Below are positions 1 to 5,129 of a DNA stretch of 5,526 bases, piece after piece. How positions within the stretch are numbered: position 1 is the first letter of the stretch; each line of letters begins with the position of its first letter. The stretch is from Gammaproteobacteria bacterium (lineage in GTDB: Bacteria; Pseudomonadota; Gammaproteobacteria; Steroidobacterales; Steroidobacteraceae), in NCBI GenBank assembly GCA_003162555.1, contig PMNQ01000274.1:25019-30544 (forward strand), in the 5' to 3' direction. The notes beneath the pieces were generated by a model, which saw nothing but the letters and a program-made list of their open reading frames with translations, was not told the DNA's origin and searched no databases. The translations under genes were made by a program, and so were the position numbers.

Positions 1-279
1 GGCGCCTTGTCCTATTTCCAGCAGGTCGGTTTGGGCGTGCCGCAGGAAGTGTCGGTGCTGGGCTATGACGACACCTGGAGCGCGGAGTACTCGGCGCCGC
101 GCCTGACCTCGGTGCACATCCCGCTGCGCGAGGTGACAGTCAGCGGCCTGAACTGCCTCCTGAACCGCTGCTATGACTCCCTGTTGCCCGTGGCGCGCGA
201 ATTCCCGGTCAATGTGACCTGGCGGGCCTCGGTTGCCACGCGGCCCAGCCGGCGTCCGGCGCGTAAATCAGCCGAGTAA
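1..279 (+). CDS. LacI-family transcriptional regulator, C-terminal end (partial)
   Basis: The reading frame is open from base 1 and ends at TAA (277-279), giving the last 92 residues of a sugar-responsive DNA-binding repressor. What is visible is the end of the periplasmic-binding-protein-like effector domain. The stretch GLGVPQEVSVLGYDDT followed by PRLTSVHIPLREV is the standard LacI/GalR closing pattern, in which the YDD segment contributes to the effector pocket and the LTSV segment runs into the last core helix. The tail TWRASVATR matches the usual final strand (family form LxxRxSxxxR), followed by a basic, low-complexity end. The N-terminal helix-turn-helix and hinge lie outside the window, so the DNA-binding specificity cannot be read. 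The gene sits 102 bases upstream of a GH1 beta-glucosidase on the same strand, and a LacI-type palindrome lies between them. I infer that it controls that gene and responds to a beta-glucoside or a breakdown product. The family call is secure; the effector is unknown. Confidence 0.9.
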   Translation, partial: GALSYFQQVGLGVPQEVSVLGYDDTWSAEYSAPRLTSVHIPLREVTVSGLNCLLNRCYDSLLPVAREFPVNVTWRASVATRPSRRPARKSAE

Positions 280-301
280 TCAGCCCCAGGCGCTCGTTCG
301 C

Positions 302-328
302 CGCCCTGCGGCCTTGCCGGCCAGGGTG
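302..328 (+). other. GC-rich stem-loop between regulator and glucosidase
   Basis: Bases 304-312 (CCCTGCGGC) pair with 316-326 (GCCG, then a two-base bulge GC, then CAGGG), leaving a three-base loop CTT. Bases 302-303 can add a further C-G and G-T pair. This gives a nine-pair stem with one bulge. No run of T follows, so it does not qualify as a classical intrinsic terminator. It could weakly end regulator transcription or shape the glucosidase leader. It also buries the AGGG at 323-326, the only ribosome-binding-like sequence in front of the ATG at 331. Confidence 0.3.
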
Positions 329-342
329 CCATGGGCCCGGTA

Positions 343-356
343 TGGAAAGCTTTCCA
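343..356. promoter_or_regulatory. Putative LacI-family operator (14-base perfect palindrome)
   Basis: TGGAAAGCTTTCCA reads identically on both strands, and the symmetry stops exactly at 14 bases. Length, TGGAAA half-sites and position just upstream of a sugar gene fit operators of the LacI/GalR family (compare the cre-type pattern TGNAANCGNTTNCA). The centre is G|C rather than the more usual C|G step into which the hinge-helix leucines of LacI proteins insert, so it is a less common variant. It lies 64 bases after the regulator stop and 26 bases before the glucosidase start chosen here. Likely role: repression of the glucosidase by the adjacent LacI-type protein. The palindrome is directly seen; the binding partner is inferred. 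Confidence 0.6.
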
Positions 357-381
357 CCAATCGGGTAAGTTAAGCCCCGCC

Positions 382-1779
382 ATGCTGAACCAGGTCAATC
401 CCGACTCGCTCCCGCTGCGGCGCCGCGATTTTGCGCCCGAGTTCCGCTGGGGCTGCGCGACCTCGGCCTACCAGATCGAAGGCGCGGGCAGCGCCGACGG
501 GCGGGGCGAGTCGATCTGGGACCGTTTCTGCACCATTCCCGGCAATGTGCGCGATGGTTCCAGCGGCGCCGTCGCCTGCGATCATTTCCATCGCTGGCGC
601 GAAGACCTGGATCTGACGGCCGCACTCGGCGTCGGCGCCTATCGGTTTTCAATCGCCTGGCCGCGCATCTTTCCAACCGGCGCTGGCGCGGCGAATGCGG
701 CGGGAATCGATTTCTACTCGCGGCTCGTCGACGGCATGCTCGAGCGCGGCCTCGAACCCTGGGCCACGCTGTATCACTGGGATCTCCCGCAGGCGCTGCA
801 GGAGCGCGGCGGCTGGAATGATCCCGCCACGATTGCGCGCTTCACCGAGTTCGCCGACGCCGTGAGCCGCCGGCTCGGCGATCGCGTCAAGCACTGGATC
901 ACGCACAACGAACCGTGGTGCACGGCATTCCTTGGGCATTACGATGGCACGCATGCGCCCGGCATCCGCGACTGGCGCACGGCACTGCAGGTCTGCCACA
1001 ACGTGCTGCTCTCGCACGGCGCTGCGATCCCGGCATTGCGTGCCAACGCAGCGGGTGCGCGCGTCGGCATTTCACTCAGCCTGCATCCGCACGTCAGCGC
1101 TTCGGACAGCGAAGCGGACCGCGCCGCGACGCGCCGGTACGATGGACTGCGCAACCGCTGGTTCCTCGATCCGCTGTACGGGCGCGGCTACCCGGCCGAT
1201 ATCCTGCAATTGTGCGGCGCCGATGCGCCGGTCGTGGGCGCGGGCGACATGGCGGTGATCGCCACGCCGACGGATTTCCTTGGCGTGAACTACTACTTTC
1301 CGGAAACGATCGCGCACGAGGGCGATAACGGCCCGCTGTCGGTGCGCGTCGTCGACAAGCCGGGCGCGGAACGCACCGCGCTGGGCTGGGAGGTTTCGCC
1401 GGACGGACTGGTGAGCCTGCTGACGCGTGTGCGGCATGATTACCGGCCGGCCGAGATCTACATCACCGAGAATGGTTCAAGTTACGACGATGTGGTCGGG
1501 CCCGACGGCAGCATCGATGACGCGGAGCGGCGCGGCTACCTGATCCGGCATCTGCACGCGGTGCGCGAATCGATCCGGGCCGGCGTGCCTGTGAAGGGAT
1601 ATTTCGCCTGGACGCTCATGGACAATTTCGAGTGGGCAGAAGGCTACACGCGCCGCTTCGGACTGGCGCATGTGGATTTCGCCAGCCAGCGGCGCCAGCT
1701 CAAGCGCAGCGGCCAGTGGTACCGCGATTTCCTGGCCCCTACGCCGCAGGCTGCTGGTGGCGCCGCGACCACGCCATGA
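382..1779 (+). CDS. GH1 family beta-glucosidase
   Basis: Retaining beta-glycosidase of glycoside hydrolase family 1, hydrolysing beta-glucosides (possibly beta-galactosides) to free sugar. The 465-residue length is normal for bacterial GH1. Numbering from 382: GCATSAYQIEG at 24-34 (glycone-binding Gln31), YHWDLP at 131-136 (His132), THNEPW at 174-179 with acid/base Glu177, GVNYYFP at 301-307, ITENG at 361-365 with nucleophile Glu363, and WTLMDNFEWAEGY at 410-422 (sugar-binding Glu417 and Trp418). The FEWAEGYTRRFG form lacks the serine/lysine phosphate-binding pattern of 6-phospho-beta-glucosidases, so a non-phosphorylated substrate is expected. There is no signal peptide, so it is cytoplasmic. 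An in-frame ATG at 331 would add 17 residues (482 in total). I prefer 382 because the first family motif then sits about 20 residues in, the extra residues have no family support, and the operator palindrome would otherwise be inside the gene. Neither start has a strong ribosome-binding site. The 3' end overlaps the convergent esterase gene by 41 bases. Confidence 0.95.
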   Translation: MLNQVNPDSLPLRRRDFAPEFRWGCATSAYQIEGAGSADGRGESIWDRFCTIPGNVRDGSSGAVACDHFHRWREDLDLTAALGVGAYRFSIAWPRIFPTGAGAANAAGIDFYSRLVDGMLERGLEPWATLYHWDLPQALQERGGWNDPATIARFTEFADAVSRRLGDRVKHWITHNEPWCTAFLGHYDGTHAPGIRDWRTALQVCHNVLLSHGAAIPALRANAAGARVGISLSLHPHVSASDSEADRAATRRYDGLRNRWFLDPLYGRGYPADILQLCGADAPVVGAGDMAVIATPTDFLGVNYYFPETIAHEGDNGPLSVRVVDKPGAERTALGWEVSPDGLVSLLTRVRHDYRPAEIYITENGSSYDDVVGPDGSIDDAERRGYLIRHLHAVRESIRAGVPVKGYFAWTLMDNFEWAEGYTRRFGLAHVDFASQRRQLKRSGQWYRDFLAPTPQAAGGAATTP

Positions 1780-2755
1780 ACAGCTCGGGCCAGCTGTAGG
1801 CGGGCGCATCGGCTTGCTGGGGCACGCCAAAGCCGTGGCCACCGGTCTCGAACAGATGCGCTTCGACCGGAACGCGCGCGCGCCGGCAGGCATCGAGCAT
1901 CGCGAGACTCGCGCCGGCGGGCACGGCGCCATCATCCAGTGCGTGCACGAAGCAGCAGGGCGGCGTGTCGGCGCGCACATGTTCGGCCGGCGAGTGCCGC
2001 GCAATGTCCGCTGCACTGGCACCCGCTCCCAGCAGATTGTCACGCGAGGCGTCGTGACCGAGTCCAGGCTGGAAGCTCGCGACCGGATAGATCAGTCCCG
2101 CGTAGTGCGGGCGCGCCGACAGTGTGTCCGCGGCGTCGACGGCGGCGTAGCAGGCTTCATCGAAGGCCGTCGCGAGATCGGCGGCGAGATGCCCGCCTGC
2201 CGAAAATCCCAGCACGCCGATGCGTTTTGGATCCACAGCGAGCCGCGCTGCGTTGAAGCGCAGCAGGCGCATCGCGCGCTGCGCATCCTGCAGCGGCACG
2301 CGCTCGCGGCGGGCCCAGCCTTCGTCGGGCAGCCGATAGGTCAGCACGAAGATCGACGTGCCCGTGGGTGTGAAGCGTCGCGCGACATCGATGCCTTCGT
2401 TCTGCACCGAGACGAAGTTGTAACCGCCGCCTGGAATCACCAGCAGCGAGGAACCATCCGGGTGCGCCGCGCGGAATACGTTGATCTCAGGTCGCGCGAT
2501 GCCGCGGATCCACAGTTGCCGCCCATCCTTGGGGCCATTCAGCGTGGGCGCATAGATGGGCGGTGTGGCGGGCATCCCGGGCGGATCACCGGGCCACAGC
2601 GCAATGCGCTTAGGTGGTGGCCACGGCGGCGCGGCGGGATCGCCGATTGCGCTGGTCGGCGGATCGCCCCAGTCGTCGGCGCGAGCGCGCAGGGCGCCGG
2701 CCAGCATCACGCCGCCCGCCAGGAATGCTCGCCGCTCAGGATTGAAAATGGGCAA
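1739..2755 (-). CDS. Tat-exported alpha/beta hydrolase, probable carbohydrate esterase
   Basis: A 338-residue serine hydrolase of the alpha/beta-hydrolase fold, closest by pattern to acetyl-xylan/feruloyl-type esterases that strip acyl groups from sugars. The N-terminus (ERRAFLAGG at 7-15, a hydrophobic stretch, then ALRARA) is a twin-arginine signal, so the enzyme should act in the periplasm or outside. Motifs in order: PGGGY at 108-112 (oxyanion-hole region), TYRLPDEGW at 139-147, nucleophile Ser185 in GFSAGG, acid Asp275 in DDGAVP (274-279), and His307 in GGHGFG (305-310), which complete the triad. The start is uncertain. The first usable codon is TTG (2755-2753), with GGGAG directly against it and no spacer. 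An ATT two codons later would have ideal spacing, and the internal ATG (codon 17) would destroy the Tat signal. On the minus strand TATCAT (2790-2785) is a good -10-like box, with GTGACG 15 bases upstream as a weak -35. The gene is divergent from the oxidoreductase operon and convergent with the glucosidase. Fold and triad are secure; the substrate is inferred. Confidence 0.88.
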   Translation of the reverse strand: MPIFNPERRAFLAGGVMLAGALRARADDWGDPPTSAIGDPAAPPWPPPKRIALWPGDPPGMPATPPIYAPTLNGPKDGRQLWIRGIARPEINVFRAAHPDGSSLLVIPGGGYNFVSVQNEGIDVARRFTPTGTSIFVLTYRLPDEGWARRERVPLQDAQRAMRLLRFNAARLAVDPKRIGVLGFSAGGHLAADLATAFDEACYAAVDAADTLSARPHYAGLIYPVASFQPGLGHDASRDNLLGAGASAADIARHSPAEHVRADTPPCCFVHALDDGAVPAGASLAMLDACRRARVPVEAHLFETGGHGFGVPQQADAPAYSWPELFMAWSRRHQQPAA

Positions 2756-2811
2756 CTCCCGTTCGAGGCCCGCGCCACGTCCGGATGATATTCTCCCAGG
2801 GAGACCGTCAC
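2756..2811. promoter_or_regulatory. Divergent promoter region with dyad over the ribosome-binding site
   Basis: These 56 bases separate the starts of the esterase (minus) and the oxidoreductase operon (plus), so they, with some flanking coding sequence, must carry both promoters. On the minus strand TATCAT (2790-2785) matches the sigma70 -10 consensus at five of six bases. On the plus strand only a weak GATATT (2787-2792) is seen. TCTCCC-A-GGGAGA (2792-2804) is a perfect 13-base dyad. Its right arm is the ribosome-binding site of the oxidoreductase gene (AGGGAGA, 8-9 bases before the ATG at 2812). The dyad may be an operator, may mask the ribosome-binding site in RNA, or may be chance. The 343-356 palindrome is not repeated here. 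Confidence 0.45.
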
Positions 2812-4167
2812 ATGAAAAGAAACCGATTCTTCTCCCGCCGCCAGTTCCTGCAATCCACGGCCGGCGCGGCCGGTGTCAGCCTGGCTGCTGCGTCGGTGCT
2901 GCTCGAATCCACACCGTTACTGGCAACGCCAAGCCTCGGCGCAGCCAGTGATCGCGTGCGATTCGGGATCGTTGGTGTCGGAATGGAAGGCTCCGATCTG
3001 CTCACCAAGGCACTCACGCTCCCGGGCGTCGAGTGCGCAGCGGCGTGCGATCTCTACGACGGCCGCCATGAGCTGGCGCGCGAGATAGTCGGCAAGCCCA
3101 TTCCAGTGACGCGGCGTTACCAGGAACTGCTCGACGACAGGAACATCGACGCGATCATCGTCGCGGTGCCGGACCACTGGCACAAGCAGATCGTGGTGGA
3201 TGCGATCTTGGCCGGCAAGGATGTGTATTGCGAAAAGCCCTTTTCCCACAATCCGGCTGATGGGCTCGCGATGGTGGCGGCGTCCGCAAAGAGCGATCGC
3301 ATCGTGCAGGTCGGCTCGCAACGCACCAGCTCGGTGCTGTGTGCCAAAGCGAAGGAGCTCATCGACAGCGGGGCGATCGGCAAGCTCAGCCTCGTGGAAG
3401 GCACGCTTGGCCGCAATGATCCGACCGGCGCCTGGGAATATCCGCCGCCTCCGGACCTGTCGCCGCAGAACCTGGACTGGGATACCTGGCTTGGCACCGC
3501 GCCGAAGAAGCCGTTTGATCCGATGACCTTCGCGCGCTGGCGTTGCTGGAAGGAATACGGCACCGGCGTGGCCGGCGACCTGCTCGTGCACCTGCTCAGC
3601 GGCATGCAATGCGTGCTCGGCATCAACGAGATCCCGAAGCGCGCTTGCGCGTTCGGCGGCATCTACCGCTGGAACGATGGCCGCAACACGCCGGATGTGC
3701 ATCCGGTGCTGTTCGAGTACGCCGGCGTGCCGGTGTACATGCGCCTGAGCCTGGGGACCGAGACCGCCGAGGTCACGCGCTTCATGGGCTCGAAGGGCAT
3801 CATCGAGCTGGGCGAATTCAGTCTCAGCTACACGCCGCAAATGGGCGTCGACAACGCGCCTTCCTACTATGCGGGCTCGTTTCCGGGCCGCCTGCGCGGC
3901 CCGTACTACAGTCAATGGCACGCGGAGCACGACCCGAAACCAGGTCGCGAACCGATACCCGAGACCTTGAGTTTCAAGGGGAACGACTATGACGATCTGC
4001 GCCCGCATCTGTGGAATTTCTTCGAGTCGGTCCGCACGCGCAAGCCGGTACTGCAGGACGCGCTGTTCGGCCACAACGCCGCGCTCGGCTGCCACATGGC
4101 CAACGAGTCGTACTACCGCAGGACAGCGGTGTACTGGGATCCGGTCTCGCAGAGCATCAAGTCGTAG
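2812..4167 (+). CDS. Tat-exported Gfo/Idh/MocA family oxidoreductase
   Basis: NAD(P)-dependent sugar dehydrogenase of the Gfo/Idh/MocA family, 451 residues. The N-terminus (SRRQFLQST at 8-16, then an Ala-rich hydrophobic stretch to about 38) is a textbook twin-arginine signal, meaning the protein folds with its cofactor before export. The mature part opens with the Rossmann strand RFGIVGVGMEG (50-60, GxGxxG). CEKPF follows at 140-144, with the family's catalytic Lys142, and then the C-terminal substrate domain with GDLLVH at 255-260 (Asp256 and His260 in the usual DxxxH position). The start is ATG 2812 rather than the in-frame ATG at 2785: AGGGAGA lies 8-9 bases upstream and the Tat motif then falls at the right distance. 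The DUF1080 gene begins one base after its stop, so the two are probably translationally coupled. With that partner the likely reaction is oxidation of a glycoside at C3 to the 3-keto sugar. This is inferred from context; the exact sugar and the electron acceptor outside the cytoplasm are unknown. Confidence 0.92.
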   Translation: MKRNRFFSRRQFLQSTAGAAGVSLAAASVLLESTPLLATPSLGAASDRVRFGIVGVGMEGSDLLTKALTLPGVECAAACDLYDGRHELAREIVGKPIPVTRRYQELLDDRNIDAIIVAVPDHWHKQIVVDAILAGKDVYCEKPFSHNPADGLAMVAASAKSDRIVQVGSQRTSSVLCAKAKELIDSGAIGKLSLVEGTLGRNDPTGAWEYPPPPDLSPQNLDWDTWLGTAPKKPFDPMTFARWRCWKEYGTGVAGDLLVHLLSGMQCVLGINEIPKRACAFGGIYRWNDGRNTPDVHPVLFEYAGVPVYMRLSLGTETAEVTRFMGSKGIIELGEFSLSYTPQMGVDNAPSYYAGSFPGRLRGPYYSQWHAEHDPKPGREPIPETLSFKGNDYDDLRPHLWNFFESVRTRKPVLQDALFGHNAALGCHMANESYYRRTAVYWDPVSQSIKS

Positions 4168-4168
4168 C

Positions 4169-5119
4169 ATGAGCATCCATCGCGCTTGTGCAGCATTGCT
4201 GCTGGCGCTGCTGGCTCCAGTGCTTGCTCTCGCCGCGGCGCCCGCCGGCGAGGCCGCGTACCTCGGCCGCTGGGATCTGACGCTGCACGCGCCCGATCGA
4301 AACTATCCCTCGTGGCTCGAGCTCACCGACACGCACGGCACGCTGCATGCGCGGCTCGTGAGCCGCTGGGGTCATGCGCGCGAGTTGCCGCAAGCATCGC
4401 TCCTGGACGGGCACCTGCGCTTCGTTTCACCAAAGGATGAAGAAGAGCGCAAGGACGACATGGTGTTCGATGGCCAGATGGTCGGCGACACGCTCGAAGG
4501 CGTGACCAGCGGTCAGGACGGCACGCCCTGGACCTGGTCGGGCCTGCGCGCGCCCTCGCTCGCGCGCTCAACGGCGCCGCGCTGGGGAAAACCGCAGCGG
4601 TTATTCAACGGCAAGGATCTGTCCGGATGGCACCCCAGCGATGCGGTTACAAAAATCGCGTGGACGGTGGTGGGCGGCGTCATGCTGAGTCCCGGTCACG
4701 GGCCCGAACTGATCAGCGACGCGAAATTCGACGACTTCAAGCTGCACATCGAATTCAATTGCGGCAAGGGCGCGAACAGCGGCGTGTACCTGCGTGGCCG
4801 CTATGAGCTGCAGGTGGAGAACGACCCAATACCTGAGAACTCAACCATGCGCACCGGCGGTGTGTATGGCTTTATCGCACCCAACCCTGAGGTGCCGCGC
4901 GACAGCGGCGTCTGGCATCGTTATGACGCGACGCTGGTCGGCCGCACGCTCACGGTGCGGCTGGATGGCAAGACCATCATCGATCACCAGGAAATTCCGG
5001 GCATCACCGGCGGCGCGCTCGACAGTCACGAGGAGTTGCCGGGGCCGTTCTACCTGCAGGGGAGCGAAGATGGCCAGGTTCGGTATCGCAACATCATCGT
5101 GACGCCGGCACGACCCTGA
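4169..5119 (+). CDS. Secreted DUF1080 (3-keto-disaccharide hydrolase) protein
   Basis: A 316-residue exported protein with a concanavalin-like domain of the 3-keto-disaccharide hydrolase family (PF06439, formerly DUF1080), expected to break the glycosidic bond of a C3-oxidised glycoside. Residues 1-23 form a Sec signal peptide: Arg5, then a Leu/Ala core and a small-residue cleavage region around ALAAAPA. Residues about 29-130 (from YLGRWDLTL to WTWSGLRAP) look like a separate beta-rich N-terminal domain. The PF06439 domain runs from LFNGKDLSGW (145-154) through ANSGVYLRGRYELQVEND (202-219) and GGVYGF (230-235) to GPFYLQGSEDGQVRYRNI (292-309), which closes the fold. ATG 4169 is chosen because the signal peptide begins there and it follows the oxidoreductase stop by one base. 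A longer in-frame start at 3989 would overlap that gene by 179 bases and prepend Arg/Ser-rich shadow sequence. No clear ribosome-binding site is present, which fits translational coupling. Family assignment is secure; hydrolysis versus beta-elimination cannot be told from sequence. Confidence 0.92.
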   Translation: MSIHRACAALLLALLAPVLALAAAPAGEAAYLGRWDLTLHAPDRNYPSWLELTDTHGTLHARLVSRWGHARELPQASLLDGHLRFVSPKDEEERKDDMVFDGQMVGDTLEGVTSGQDGTPWTWSGLRAPSLARSTAPRWGKPQRLFNGKDLSGWHPSDAVTKIAWTVVGGVMLSPGHGPELISDAKFDDFKLHIEFNCGKGANSGVYLRGRYELQVENDPIPENSTMRTGGVYGFIAPNPEVPRDSGVWHRYDATLVGRTLTVRLDGKTIIDHQEIPGITGGALDSHEELPGPFYLQGSEDGQVRYRNIIVTPARP

Positions 5120-5129
5120 TCCGCAGCAC

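Noticed and set aside
302..328. Stem-loop as intrinsic terminator of the regulator gene
   Set aside because: The stem is good but no T-rich tract follows; it is kept only as a structural feature.
314..346. TTGCCG (314-319) with TATGGA or GGTATG as a sigma70 promoter for the glucosidase
   Set aside because: Spacing is 19-21 bases and the -10 matches are poor, so no promoter is called.
1670..2788. 372-residue plus-strand open frame across the esterase gene
   Set aside because: It is antisense to a gene with a complete catalytic triad and Tat signal. Its own translation is rich in Arg, Gly and His without recognisable motifs, typical of a shadow frame in GC-rich DNA.
2785..2811. Earlier ATG at 2785 for the oxidoreductase
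   Set aside because: It lacks a ribosome-binding site, and the real one (AGGGAGA, 2798-2804) would lie inside the gene. The Tat motif fits better with the start at 2812.
2812..4167. Oxidoreductase as a GH109-type NAD-dependent glycosidase
   Set aside because: It shares the general Gfo/Idh/MocA motifs, but I do not see the GH109-specific pattern in the C-terminal half, and the DUF1080 partner suggests that bond cleavage is done by the second protein.
3989..4168. Longer start for the DUF1080 gene at 3989
   Set aside because: It would overlap the oxidoreductase by 179 bases and add Arg/Ser/Thr-rich sequence in front of a good Sec signal peptide that begins at ATG 4169.
2917..4176. 419-residue minus-strand open frame opposite the oxidoreductase
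   Set aside because: The opposite strand encodes a clear Gfo/Idh/MocA protein. The antisense translation is Arg/Ala/Val/His-rich with no family pattern.
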